DNA of 64,000 bases, taken from positions 124,001-188,000 of the forward strand of contig NZ_SAIQ01000005.1 in NCBI RefSeq assembly GCF_004118155.1, in the 5' to 3' direction. The translations under genes and the position numbers were made by a program. A model generated the notes under the pieces. The model made no database searches. It had not been told where the DNA came from and saw only the letters and a program-made list of their open reading frames with translations. Origin of the DNA: Edaphocola flava (lineage in GTDB: Bacteria; Bacteroidota; Bacteroidia; Chitinophagales; Chitinophagaceae). Positions 17,215 through 25,487 of this stretch are shown here, one piece after another. How positions within the stretch are numbered: position 1 is the first letter of the stretch; every line of letters begins with the position of its first letter.

Positions 17215-17577
17215 ATGTCAAAAACAGCAAAAAGCGTATTGCGTCGTACAAAACTTCGCTTCAGAGTACGTAAAAATGTAAACGGTACTGCACAAAAGCC
17301 TCGTCTTTCTGTATTCCGTTCTAACAAAGATATCTATGCTCAAATCATAGATGACACAAATGGTGCAACTATTGTAGCAGCGAACAGTCGTCAAAAAGAC
17401 ATCGTAGCACAAACTGGTACTAAAACAGAATTAGCAGCTTTAGTAGGTAAAACAATTGCTCAAAAAGCTAAAGATTTAGGAATTGAGACTGTAGTGTTTG
17501 ACAGAGGTGGTTATTTATACCACGGTCGTGTTAAGTCATTAGCAGACGGCGCTCGTGAAGGTGGCCTTAAATTCTAA
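17215..17577 (+). CDS. rplR: 50S ribosomal protein L18
   Basis: 120 residues with the L18 features [30 protein letters not shown] and [21 protein letters not shown]18 binds 5S rRNA with L5. It lies 195 bp after rplF, much wider than the usual few bases in spc operons, and 59 bp before rpsE. Confidence 0.97.
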   Translation: MSKTAKSVLRRTKLRFRVRKNVNGTAQKPRLSVFRSNKDIYAQIIDDTNGATIVAANSRQKDIVAQTGTKTELAALVGKTIAQKAKDLGIETVVFDRGGYLYHGRVKSLADGAREGGLKF

Positions 17578-17636
17578 ATTAAATTATTTATCAAGCAATT
17601 GAGGCCTCAGAACCTCGCAATTCAAAAAAAATTACA

Positions 17637-18155
17637 ATGGCAAATTCAAATAACAACCCAGCAAAAACTGGTGAATTAGAATTAAAAGACAAGGTGGTTT
17701 CAATCAACCGCGTTGTTAAAACTACCAAAGGTGGTCGTGCATTCAGTTTCTCTGCTTTAGTAGTAGTAGGTAACGGTCAAGGTGTTATCGGTCAGGGTTT
17801 AGGTAAAGCAAAAGAAGTTCAAGAAGCTATCCAGAAAGGTATCGATGATGCTAAGAAAAACCTGGTTAAAGTTCCTGTAATGAAAGGTACAGTACCTCAC
17901 GATCAGTTCACTAAATTAGGTTCTGCTAAAGTACTGATCAAACCAGCGGCAACCGGTACAGGAGTACTGTCTGGTGGTAGCATGCGTGCGGTATTAGAGG
18001 TAGCTGGTTACACAGATATCCTGGCTAAATCTTTAGGTTCTGCTAACCCGCATAACGTGGTTAAAGCTACTATCAAAGCTTTAAGCCAAATGCGCCAGCC
18101 GATCGAAGTAGCTAAATCCCGTAACATTAACCTGAAAAAAGTATTTAACGGATAA
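17637..18155 (+). CDS. rpsE: 30S ribosomal protein S5
   Basis: 172 residues. The N-terminal domain has [20 protein letters not shown], and the C-terminal domain has [21 protein letters not shown] and [10 protein letters not shown]5 takes part in decoding accuracy and mRNA unwinding. It is preceded by a 59-bp gap with a weak hairpin and followed 48 bp later by rpmD. Confidence 0.97.
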   Translation: MANSNNNPAKTGELELKDKVVSINRVVKTTKGGRAFSFSALVVVGNGQGVIGQGLGKAKEVQEAIQKGIDDAKKNLVKVPVMKGTVPHDQFTKLGSAKVLIKPAATGTGVLSGGSMRAVLEVAGYTDILAKSLGSANPHNVVKATIKALSQMRQPIEVAKSRNINLKKVFNG

Positions 18156-18203
18156 TTGTTTGTTTCAATTATTCTATTCAATTATCTTTTTAAATAAGCA
18201 ATC

Positions 18204-18386
18204 ATGTCAAAAGTAAAAATCACTCAAGTTAAAAGCGGTATCGACCGTTCTGAGCGTCAAAAACGCACTTTGAAAGCTTTGGGTTTAAATAAAATGAACG
18301 CTACTGTTGAAAAAGAGGTTAACCCTCAGATTCAAGGTATGATTACCAAAGTATTCCACCTGGTAAAGGTTGAAGAAGTAAAATAA
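18204..18386 (+). CDS. rpmD: 50S ribosomal protein L30
   Basis: 60 residues, the normal L30 size (KVKITQVKSGIDRSERQK, then LGLNKMN). It is followed by a strong stem-loop with a T-tract inside the operon, before rplO. Confidence 0.96.
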   Translation: MSKVKITQVKSGIDRSERQKRTLKALGLNKMNATVEKEVNPQIQGMITKVFHLVKVEEVK

Positions 18387-18395
18387 ATCTATTCC

Positions 18396-18433
18396 ATATT
18401 GTGGCTGTATGTGCAGCCACAATATAATTTTTT
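18396..18433 (+). terminator. Intra-operon terminator-like hairpin between rpmD and rplO
   Basis: Perfect 12-bp stem ATATTGTGGCTG (18396-18407) with CAGCCACAATAT (18414-18425), 6-nt loop, then AATTTTTT. It could attenuate or partly stop transcription ahead of rplO-secY. Confidence 0.75.
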
Positions 18434-18487
18434 ATAACACAGCGAGCGGATTTGTTTCCGCGCAAGTAAACAAAAACAATTTCAATT

Positions 18488-18934
18488 ATGCAACTGCACA
18501 ATTTAAAACCAGCAGCAGGTAGTACCCACCACACTAAACGTGTAGGTCGCGGTGAAGGTAGTGGTTACGGTGTAACCGCAGGTAAAGGTAACAAAGGTCA
18601 GCAAAGCCGTACCGGTTATCAATCTAAAATCGGTCACGAAGGTGGTCAGATGCCTATCCAGCGTCGTATGCCTAAGAGAGGTTTCAAAACAATGAACCGC
18701 GTTGATTACAAAGTATTCAACCTGGGTCAGATCGAATATTTCGTTGAGAAATACGGTCTGGAAGATTTCTCTTTGGAAAACCTGTATATCAACGGTTTAA
18801 TCAGCCGTACTGATGTTGTAAAAATATTAGGTACTGGTGAGCTGAAGTCTAAAGTAACGGTAAAAGTTAACGCAGTTAGCGCTAGCGCTAAAGTTGCTAT
18901 CGAAGCTGCAGGCGGAACCGTAGAGTTAGCTTAA
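18488..18934 (+). CDS. rplO: 50S ribosomal protein L15
   Basis: 148 residues with the glycine-rich N-terminus (GRGEGSGYGVTAGKGNKGQ), a GGQMPIQRRMPKRGF block and the C-terminal GELKSKVTVK region. L15 is a late assembly protein of the large subunit. It is followed by a 133-bp gap with a branched, terminator-like structure before secY. Confidence 0.97.
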   Translation: MQLHNLKPAAGSTHHTKRVGRGEGSGYGVTAGKGNKGQQSRTGYQSKIGHEGGQMPIQRRMPKRGFKTMNRVDYKVFNLGQIEYFVEKYGLEDFSLENLYINGLISRTDVVKILGTGELKSKVTVKVNAVSASAKVAIEAAGGTVELA

Positions 18935-18947
18935 TATCATATTGGAG

Positions 18948-19034
18948 AACGCATTTTATCAGACAAGATAAACCTGTTTCAGGTTTCTTAATATAAAAAA
19001 ATATATTAAGGTTTGGTAAAATGCGTTTTTTGTT
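18948..19034 (+). other. Branched stem-loop structure ending in a T-tract between rplO and secY
   Basis: Closing stem AACGCATTTTA (18948-18958) with TAAAATGCGTT (19017-19027), then TTTTTGTTG. Inside are TTATC/GATAA (18956-18971, sharing 3 nt with the closing stem), AAACCTG-TTT-CAGGTTT (18970-18986) and CTTAATATA/TATATTAAG (18987-19010). The T-tract makes it a terminator or attenuator candidate; the inner arms are more than a simple terminator needs. Confidence 0.65.
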
Positions 19035-19067
19035 GTTTATTCGCACCTCGTTTAAATCTTAAAGTTC

Positions 19068-20396
19068 GTGAAAAAATTTATAGAAAAAGTTAAAGACGTT
19101 TGGGGTATCGAAGAATTGCGTAATCGCATTTTGCTTACTTTAGGGCTTATTTTGGTGTACCGTTTAGGTACTTTCATTGTACTGCCTGGTATCGATCCTA
19201 ACGCTTTAAATCAGAATCAGAATCAGGAAGGTTTACTGGGCCTGATCAACATGTTTGCAGGTGGTGCCTTCAGTAACGGGGCTATTCTGGCTTTAGGTGT
19301 AATGCCGTATATCTCTGCTTCAATCTTTATGCAACTTGCAGGTATTGTTATTCCTCAGTTTGCCAAGCTGCAGAAAGAAGAGAGTGGAAGAAACAAGATT
19401 AACCAATACACGCGTTTCCTTACGATCATCGTAGCTGCGTTCCAGGGTAGTGCCTACATCGGTACATACCTGAGACCAATTCCTGGTGCTATCGTAATGG
19501 ATAACCTGCTGTTCTATGTGTCTACAGTAATCTTATTGACTGCAGGTACATTATTCGTAATGTGGTTAGGGGAGAAAATTACAGATAAAGGTATCGGTAA
19601 CGGTGTATCCTTACTCATCATGGTTGGTATCTTAGGTCGTTTCCCTCAGGCTGTTGCCCAGGAGTTTACAACCAAGATCGGTCAGGATAAGATCCTGTTC
19701 CTGCTGATCGAGCTGGCAATGTTCATTGCAGTACTGATCGGACTGGTTATGCTTACACAAGGTGTACGTAAAATACCACTGAACTATGCACGCAGAATCG
19801 TAGGTACAAACGCTGCCAAAGAAATCGGCGGTGCCCGTAACTTCATTCCCCTGAAAGTAAACTCTGCAGGTGTAATGCCTATCATCTTCGCTCAGGCCTT
19901 ATTATTCATTCCTGCAATGATCGCAGGTCTGGTAGCACAGGACGGTAATGCAGCAGGATGGTTGAAAAGCCTTTCAGATCATACTACACTGTCGTATAAC
20001 CTGGTTTATGCAGTACTGGTAATCGTATTTACATACTTCTATACAGCCCTGATCTTTAACCCTACAGAGATGGCCGAAAACCTGAAGCGTAACAACAGCT
20101 TCATCCCTGGTATTCAACCAGGTCAGCCTACTGCAGATTATATCGGTGCAATTATGGATAGAATTACCCTTCCGGGTGCTGTATTCCTGGCACTGGCGGG
20201 TATCTTACCTGGTATTGCAGCTTTATTAGGTGTAACCAGCGGTTTCTCTACCTTCTTCGGTGGTACTTCCATGCTGATTGGTGTTGCAGTAATCCTGGAT
20301 ACAATCCAACAGATTGATAGTTACCTGTTAATGCGTCAATACGATGGTATGATGAAAACAGGAAGGGTTTCTGGCAGACAAGCAGTACAACTGTAA
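19068..20396 (+). CDS. secY: Preprotein translocase subunit SecY
   Basis: 442 residues with about ten membrane spans, the plug-region motif GLINMFAGGAFSN, LGVMPYISASIFMQL and the cytoplasmic RGVRK-like QGVRKIPLNYARR loop. SecY forms the SecYEG protein-conducting channel. The start is GTG at 19068. The operon ends right after secY with a terminator; the map/infA/rpmJ/rpsM genes that usually follow are absent. Confidence 0.97.
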   Translation: MKKFIEKVKDVWGIEELRNRILLTLGLILVYRLGTFIVLPGIDPNALNQNQNQEGLLGLINMFAGGAFSNGAILALGVMPYISASIFMQLAGIVIPQFAKLQKEESGRNKINQYTRFLTIIVAAFQGSAYIGTYLRPIPGAIVMDNLLFYVSTVILLTAGTLFVMWLGEKITDKGIGNGVSLLIMVGILGRFPQAVAQEFTTKIGQDKILFLLIELAMFIAVLIGLVMLTQGVRKIPLNYARRIVGTNAAKEIGGARNFIPLKVNSAGVMPIIFAQALLFIPAMIAGLVAQDGNAAGWLKSLSDHTTLSYNLVYAVLVIVFTYFYTALIFNPTEMAENLKRNNSFIPGIQPGQPTADYIGAIMDRITLPGAVFLALAGILPGIAALLGVTSGFSTFFGGTSMLIGVAVILDTIQQIDSYLLMRQYDGMMKTGRVSGRQAVQL

Positions 20397-20420
20397 TAAG
20401 AATTAAAATCATTAAATAAA

Positions 20421-20451
20421 AAAAGTTCACTATCATAGTGAACTTTTTTTT
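20421..20451 (+). terminator. Terminator after secY
   Basis: 12-bp arms (20421-20432 and 20436-20447) with a TCA loop, followed by a T-run. It closes the ribosomal operon. Confidence 0.9.
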
Positions 20452-20526
20452 GCTTTTACTCGTAGCTTTATAATAGTGCATATTTTATTTTTTAAAAATT
20501 ATGCTGTTAGTATGACAATTTGCTAA

Positions 20527-20534
20527 TATATTTG
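20527..20534 (+). promoter_or_regulatory. Possible -7 box upstream of the cytochrome lipoprotein gene
   Basis: TATATTTG matches TAnnTTTG 46 bp before the start codon at 20581. No clear TTTG is seen at the -33 distance. Confidence 0.4.
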
Positions 20535-20580
20535 TAGGTACATCTAATATTAGTTATCCTTAATTTATTATATAATATCC

Positions 20581-20946
20581 ATGATTAAGAAAATGATTGG
20601 AGCTTTGATGCTCGTATCGGCTTTTGCCTCCTGTACTAAGGATAATGAGTATGATCTATCGCAAAATAGCAATAATACTTGCGATACAACTGCTGTATCT
20701 TATGCAAATACTGTTGCCAACATTATGGCCAATAATTGTAACTCCTGTCATTCCGGATCCAATCCCAGTGGTGGTGTAGTTACCAGTACTTATGTTGGAC
20801 TCGGTAACATTTACGATGCAGTGCTTTTAGGGGTTATCAACCATTCCAGCGGATTCTCTCCGATGCCAAGCAATGCCCCGAAATTATCGGACTGCGATAT
20901 CAACAAAATCCAAGCCTGGATCAACCAGGGAAGACTTAATAATTAA
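20581..20946 (+). CDS. Small c-type cytochrome-like lipoprotein
   Basis: 121 residues with a lipoprotein signal (lipobox FASC, Cys18) and one heme-attachment motif C53-N-S-C56-H57. A Met in FSPMPSN (about 102) is a likely distal ligand. Two further Cys (34 and about 109) could form a disulfide. It should be anchored at the membrane on the periplasmic side or exposed on the surface and carry one electron. It is followed closely by YceI and DUF5777 genes, a set I know from other Bacteroidota, so the three probably work together, perhaps in a periplasmic redox process. The actual partner is unknown. Confidence 0.8.
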   Translation: MIKKMIGALMLVSAFASCTKDNEYDLSQNSNNTCDTTAVSYANTVANIMANNCNSCHSGSNPSGGVVTSTYVGLGNIYDAVLLGVINHSSGFSPMPSNAPKLSDCDINKIQAWINQGRLNN

Positions 20947-20966
20947 TTTCCTTAAAATCATTGCAC

Positions 20967-21509
20967 ATGAAAAAGATCATTGCTGCCGCTGTGCTGCTGA
21001 GTACCTGCTCCTACGGTGCCTTTGCTCAGAAGTACTTTACCAATAAAGGTGTGACAACCTTCTTCTCCAGTACACCTGTTGAAGATATTAAAGCGACTAA
21101 CAAACAGACTTCTGCCCTGATCAATACCAATGAGAACTCTCTTGTGTGTGTTATGGAGAATACGAAATTTGTTTTCCCTAAATCATTGATGCAAGAGCAC
21201 TTCAATGAAAATTATATGGAAAGCGATAAGTATCCTAAATCTTCATTCACGGGTACCTATAACAAGAAAATAGACCCGAATGTAGATGGTGACTATAATG
21301 TAACCGTATCCGGTAAATTATCGATCCATGGCACGCTGAAAGATGTAAGTGTTCCGGCTACTATTAAAGTAAGGAACGGTCAGATTACCGGTCATGCAGT
21401 ATTTAAAGTAAAAACCAAGGATTATAATATAAAGATCCCGACCATTGTTGTTTCTAAAATTGCAGAAGAGATCCAGGTAACGATCGATTTTACTGCAAGC
21501 AAAATGTAA
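20967..21509 (+). CDS. YceI-family periplasmic protein
   Basis: 180 residues from the ATG at 20967 (an ATG 6 bp earlier is also in frame). Signal peptide 1-21 ends at TCSYGAFAQ. The mature part has the YceI lipocalin-like beta-barrel features: SSFTGTY, VSGKLSIHGTLKDVSVPATI and a C-terminal VTIDFTASKM strand. YceI proteins bind isoprenoid quinone-type lipids in the periplasm. It is 20 bp after the cytochrome gene and 28 bp before the DUF5777 gene, so probably cotranscribed. Confidence 0.85.
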   Translation: MKKIIAAAVLLSTCSYGAFAQKYFTNKGVTTFFSSTPVEDIKATNKQTSALINTNENSLVCVMENTKFVFPKSLMQEHFNENYMESDKYPKSSFTGTYNKKIDPNVDGDYNVTVSGKLSIHGTLKDVSVPATIKVRNGQITGHAVFKVKTKDYNIKIPTIVVSKIAEEIQVTIDFTASKM

Positions 21510-21537
21510 TCCTTTTTTCAAAAATTCAAAAAATTAT

Positions 21538-22434
21538 ATGAATATAAAGAAATTGACTTTTGCCTTCGCTGCCGTGCTGGGCATGGCCAATGCTACATAT
21601 GCGCAGACCGATTCTACTGCCCAGGACAAGATGCTGTCTGAAATAGATCAGTTGAATGGTACTACGGCACCGCAGTCTAAACGTGTGTATGCAACCTTTA
21701 AAGGTACTTATGTACAGAATTTCCAAAGTGTAGAGAACCTGGGCAAAGGAGTGTTCCAGACCATGTTTATGCACCGTTTCGGAAAGGTAAACCAGGGAGC
21801 TTACGAGTTTTTTGGTCTGGACAATGCGACAACCCGTATCGGTTTTGATTATGGTATCACAAACGATTGGATGGTTTCTATTGGCAGAAGTTCCTTTGGT
21901 AAAATGTTTGACCTGGCCACGAAGTATAAGATACTGGCGCAGACAGAAGATGACAGAATGCCGATTACACTGAGTGTATACCCGGGCCTCACATTCAGTA
22001 CCCTGAAGCAGCCAGGCAAAGACTGGTATAAAGATGTACATCGCCTCACTTATTTTGCGCAGGCACTGATCGCCCGCAAATTCAGTGAAAACCTGTCGAT
22101 ACAATTAATGCCCACCTTTATACATTTCAACCTTGTAGGCGGGCCGGTAGATAAAAATGATGTATTTGCAGTAGGCATTGGTGGCCGTTACAAACTGACC
22201 AAGCGATTGAGCATTAATGCAGAATACAGCTATATGCCTCCTAAACAGGTTGTAACAACTAAGGTATATAACGGCCTTTCAGTAGGTTTCGATCTGGAGA
22301 CCGGTGGTCACGTATTCCAGTTTATCTTCTCCAATTCCCGCAGTATGAGTGTGCCGGGCTATGTTGCCGGTACCACAGATAACTGGGGCGATGGGGGTAT
22401 CTACTTCGGCTTTAACCTCTCAAGGGTTTTCTAA
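21538..22434 (+). CDS. DUF5777-type outer-membrane beta-barrel protein
   Basis: 298 residues: signal peptide ending ATYAQ, then RVYATFKGTYVQNFQSVE, FMHRFGKVNQGAYEFFGLD and GFDYGITNDWMVSIGRS, which are typical of DUF5777. The alternating hydrophobic strands and the final aromatic residue (SRVF) fit an outer-membrane barrel. It is the last gene of the cytochrome/YceI/DUF5777 set and is followed by a terminator. Function unknown; a link to electron transfer is inferred from the neighbours. Confidence 0.8.
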   Translation: MNIKKLTFAFAAVLGMANATYAQTDSTAQDKMLSEIDQLNGTTAPQSKRVYATFKGTYVQNFQSVENLGKGVFQTMFMHRFGKVNQGAYEFFGLDNATTRIGFDYGITNDWMVSIGRSSFGKMFDLATKYKILAQTEDDRMPITLSVYPGLTFSTLKQPGKDWYKDVHRLTYFAQALIARKFSENLSIQLMPTFIHFNLVGGPVDKNDVFAVGIGGRYKLTKRLSINAEYSYMPPKQVVTTKVYNGLSVGFDLETGGHVFQFIFSNSRSMSVPGYVAGTTDNWGDGGIYFGFNLSRVF

Positions 22435-22468
22435 AGAACAGACCAATAGTAAAAAAATACATATTAAA

Positions 22469-22493
22469 GGGTGCATAACTTGCACCCTTTTTT
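22469..22493 (+). terminator. Terminator after the DUF5777 gene
   Basis: GGGTGCA (22469-22475) pairs with TGCACCC (22481-22487), loop TAACT, then TTTTTT. Confidence 0.85.
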
Positions 22494-22532
22494 GCATATA
22501 TAACCATATACAGTTTGTAATTTTATACTGTA

Positions 22533-23618
22533 ATGGAGGCGCAGCAAAATGATATGATCAGGGGCAGGGGAGCACAGTTCAACCCGCAAAACCGGTTTAC
22601 CCGCAATGCTTATGAACAGGGTGTTTATGAGCAGGCCGAGGACTGGGAAGCACAATTGAGGCAGCCTACCCAGATACTGATCGATCAGAGCAAGAATGTT
22701 GTAAATAAGCTCAAGATCGCAGATGTACCGCTGGATGCCGCTATCAATCCCTACCAGGGCTGCGAGCATGGATGTATTTACTGCTATGCCCGTAACTCGC
22801 ATGAATATTGGGGCTACAGTGCCGGTCTGGATTTTGAAACCAAAATCATTGCGAAGCAAAATGCCGCAGAACGCCTTAGAGCCACCTTCGAAAAGAAAAG
22901 CTGGGTGCCAACCGTCATTTCCCTGTCTACCAATACAGATTGTTACCAGCCGGCAGAGCGCAAGATGAAACTGACCCGGCAGATACTGGAGGTATGCCTT
23001 GAATACCGCAATCCGGTAAGCATACTTACTAAAAATGCCCTTGTACTGCGAGACCTGGACCTGCTGCAGGAGCTGCATGCCCGCAAGCTTGTGCAGGTAG
23101 CTACCTCTGTAACAACCACAGACGAATCGTTGAGACAAATGCTGGAGCCCCGCACCAGTACGATTAAAACAAGGCTCAATATCATTCGTACCTGTCACCA
23201 GCATCAGATACCGGTAGGCGTAATGTTTGCGCCCATTATACCAGGCCTTAACGATCAGGATATGTTTGCTGTGCTGCAGGCTGCTGCAGATGCCGGAGCC
23301 TATTGGGCCGGCTATACCATTGTGCGCCTCAACGGAGCTATAGAAGGCATATTCAAAGACTGGTTGTACAAAGCATTCCCCGACCGCGCAGATAAGGTGT
23401 GGCATCATATACAGAGCTGCCATGGCGGATCGGTACAGGACAGCCGCTCCGGTGTACGTATGAGAGGAGAAGGAGAGATCGCAGGTATCATCTCGCAGCA
23501 GTTTAAATTATACTGCAGAAAGCTGGGGCTAAACAAGAGAGCACACCACTACGACCTTACCGCATTCAGGCGACCGCCTAAGCATGGGCAGCTAGATCTG
23601 TTCGCGGATTTTGTTTAA
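22533..23618 (+). CDS. PA0069-family radical SAM protein
   Basis: 361 residues. Radical SAM cysteines are in INPYQGCEHGCIYCYAR (C-x3-C-x2-C). The N-terminus has RGRGAQFNPQNRF, and downstream are NTDCYQP, RNPVSILTKN and APIIPGLND, all as in the PA0069/Rv2578c family, which is distantly related to spore photoproduct lyase. The reaction is unknown. The enzyme is cytoplasmic. It stands alone between a terminator and the DUF6051 gene. Confidence 0.9.
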   Translation: MEAQQNDMIRGRGAQFNPQNRFTRNAYEQGVYEQAEDWEAQLRQPTQILIDQSKNVVNKLKIADVPLDAAINPYQGCEHGCIYCYARNSHEYWGYSAGLDFETKIIAKQNAAERLRATFEKKSWVPTVISLSTNTDCYQPAERKMKLTRQILEVCLEYRNPVSILTKNALVLRDLDLLQELHARKLVQVATSVTTTDESLRQMLEPRTSTIKTRLNIIRTCHQHQIPVGVMFAPIIPGLNDQDMFAVLQAAADAGAYWAGYTIVRLNGAIEGIFKDWLYKAFPDRADKVWHHIQSCHGGSVQDSRSGVRMRGEGEIAGIISQQFKLYCRKLGLNKRAHHYDLTAFRRPPKHGQLDLFADFV

Positions 23619-23680
23619 TCATCCTGAATGTTCTAATTTTATGCGCTAAGACAACGATTATCATTTCATAATCCCAATTA

Positions 23681-24907
23681 ATGATCTACCTGGAATTACA
23701 TCAGGCGCTCAAAAAGGCATTTGAGCAGGCCGGGCCGGTAATTGCGCTACCCGAGTTAGGCGTATCTATAAGCCATCATGAGTTTATATCAGAACAGGCT
23801 GCGAGTATGCTGCCCGGTAGTAATCGTATGGGCTGTACGGCACATAATGTAACCTTTGAGGAGCAGGAACAAGCCATAGACCGTAAGGAGTGTGTACTCG
23901 ACATTCCAGATTATGAAATCGAAAGCAACCGTAAATTTCAATACCATATTATCAAACCCTTATCTGTTCAGACGGCAGATGGGGCTATTATCTTTTTTCA
24001 CGGGCTCAATGAAAAGAAATGGGATAAATACCTGCCCTGGGCTTATGAGATAGCCCGGCGCACCGGTAAGGCCGTCTTACTGTTTCCCATCGCTTTTCAT
24101 ATAGACCGTGCACCTGAGCACTGGAGCAATAAGAAGGAGATGGCCGCTATTGCACAATATCGTTCAGAACTGGCTGGTAACAGTGCCTGCTCATACCTCA
24201 ATGCGGCCATTAGTGTGCGTATGGAGGCCCTGCCGCAGCGGTTGTTCTGGTCCGGATTACAGACCTATAGCGATATAGTACAACTGGCAGAGATGATACA
24301 GGAGGGTGCATTACCGGAGATCAGCCCCAAAGCTACCTTAGACCTTTTTGGCTACTCCATAGGATCATTCCTGTCTTCTATACTGATGATGGCCAACCCT
24401 AAAGGCATCTTTGACCAGGCCAGGCTTTTTTGCTTCTGTGGCGGAATGACCATCGACCGCATGTTCCCCATATCCCGTTATATAATGGATGCACAATCGG
24501 CCATTGCCATGCAACGCCGTTTTGCCGAGCTACTGAGCTCCGGCTTTGCTATGGATGAGCATATGGCACACTACCAGGATTGTGCCCTGCACAAAGGCGA
24601 AAGCTGGTTTAAAACCATGCTGCGGTTTAACTACTTCCAGAAAGAGCGGGAAGAACGCCTGGAAGTGCTTAAAGACCGTATCAAATGCTATGTGTTGCGC
24701 GATGACGAGGTAGCACCACCGGTAGAGGCACTGAATACCCTGCAGGGTGGTTACCGTAACATACCCATAGCTGTGCAGATTGATCATTACGAGCATCCCT
24801 ATTCCCACATCAATCCATTTCCGCTCACCAGTAAGAATGCAGTGCAGATCGATGCCGCTTTTCGGGCATTTACCCGCTCCGCAGCAGCATTTCTGGGCAG
24901 GGTGTAG
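23681..24907 (+). CDS. DUF6051-like alpha/beta-hydrolase-fold protein
   Basis: 408 residues. A hydrolase fold is suggested by IIFFHGLNEKKWDKYLPWA (oxyanion strand), the nucleophile elbow GYSIGSF around residue 228, an Asp in CYVLRDDEVAPP and a late His in DHYEHPYSHI. I recall this as DUF6051 in Bacteroidota. It has no signal peptide or membrane segment. Substrate unknown; the start ATG is 62 bp after the radical SAM gene stop, so cotranscription is possible. Confidence 0.7.
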   Translation: MIYLELHQALKKAFEQAGPVIALPELGVSISHHEFISEQAASMLPGSNRMGCTAHNVTFEEQEQAIDRKECVLDIPDYEIESNRKFQYHIIKPLSVQTADGAIIFFHGLNEKKWDKYLPWAYEIARRTGKAVLLFPIAFHIDRAPEHWSNKKEMAAIAQYRSELAGNSACSYLNAAISVRMEALPQRLFWSGLQTYSDIVQLAEMIQEGALPEISPKATLDLFGYSIGSFLSSILMMANPKGIFDQARLFCFCGGMTIDRMFPISRYIMDAQSAIAMQRRFAELLSSGFAMDEHMAHYQDCALHKGESWFKTMLRFNYFQKEREERLEVLKDRIKCYVLRDDEVAPPVEALNTLQGGYRNIPIAVQIDHYEHPYSHINPFPLTSKNAVQIDAAFRAFTRSAAAFLGRV

Positions 24908-25487
24908 CTTTTTGCTGAGACACTCCAGTCAGGAGTGTGGTAACTAAGCTCATCCGGTCCAAACCCAAATACGCGAATCAAAAAGCTCCGCCGATTTACC
25001 ATAACACTGCATCGACCTGGTAAAAAGCTGAGGTGATTTATCGTAAAGCAACATCGATAAGACAAAAACCTAAATCAATTTCCTGTTTAGCTTAATGCTC
25101 CCACCAAAAACCTGAATAGACGCGCAAAAAAGCTAAATACTATTTAGCTTTTGCGTGGCCGGGAGTACCTTTTTATCGAACGCACGCAGCTTTTTATGAA
25201 ATGGAATTAAGCAAAAAGCCGGGCGAATAGCGCTTTTTACTGTGCGCGCGCAGCTTTTATATACCCTCTATTGTGCTTTTGAGTGGCTTTATTTAGCTTT
25301 TTAATAAATTGAATTGAGCTTTTTATCGCGTTCATTCAGGTTTGGGGCAGGTGAGGGTACCCCGGAGGTAGGGGTGTGGAATATGATTGTCCGCGCTGCA
25401 GGTTGCAAGGCCCCTCTGTATACTTGCCGACAATAAAAGAGGGAGATCAGTTTACTGATCTCCCTCTTTCTATAAATTGATATGTGA
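24908..25487. repeat. 580-bp gap rich in AGCTTTTT/AAAAAGCT motifs
   Basis: No convincing gene lies here. AGCTTTT or its complement (a few with one change) recurs about ten times in both orientations between 24905 and 25325. Two stretches share CTTTTTA(TC)...GCACGCAGCTTTTTAT-like units (25168-25198 and 25231-25262), and a third resembles them at 25316-25340. A hairpin CGCAAAA(AA)GCTAAATA/TATTTAGCTTTTGCG spans 25123-25155. Another short hairpin (24920-24938) follows the hydrolase gene. Confidence 0.7.
25437..25471. terminator. Strong terminator between the gap and rny
   Basis: 15-bp stem AAAGAGGGAGATCAG with its complement around a TTTA loop (25437-25470), A/T-rich on both flanks. It most likely ends leftward transcription from rny. 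Confidence 0.9.

Noticed and set aside
22464-23423. Leftward open frame of 319 residues inside the radical SAM gene
   Set aside because: Antisense to a gene with all radical SAM motifs; Cys/Tyr/His-rich composition is typical of shadows.
24908-25487. CRISPR array
   Set aside because: The AGCTTTTT motifs are short, irregularly spaced and in both orientations; no uniform repeats and spacers, and no cas genes.
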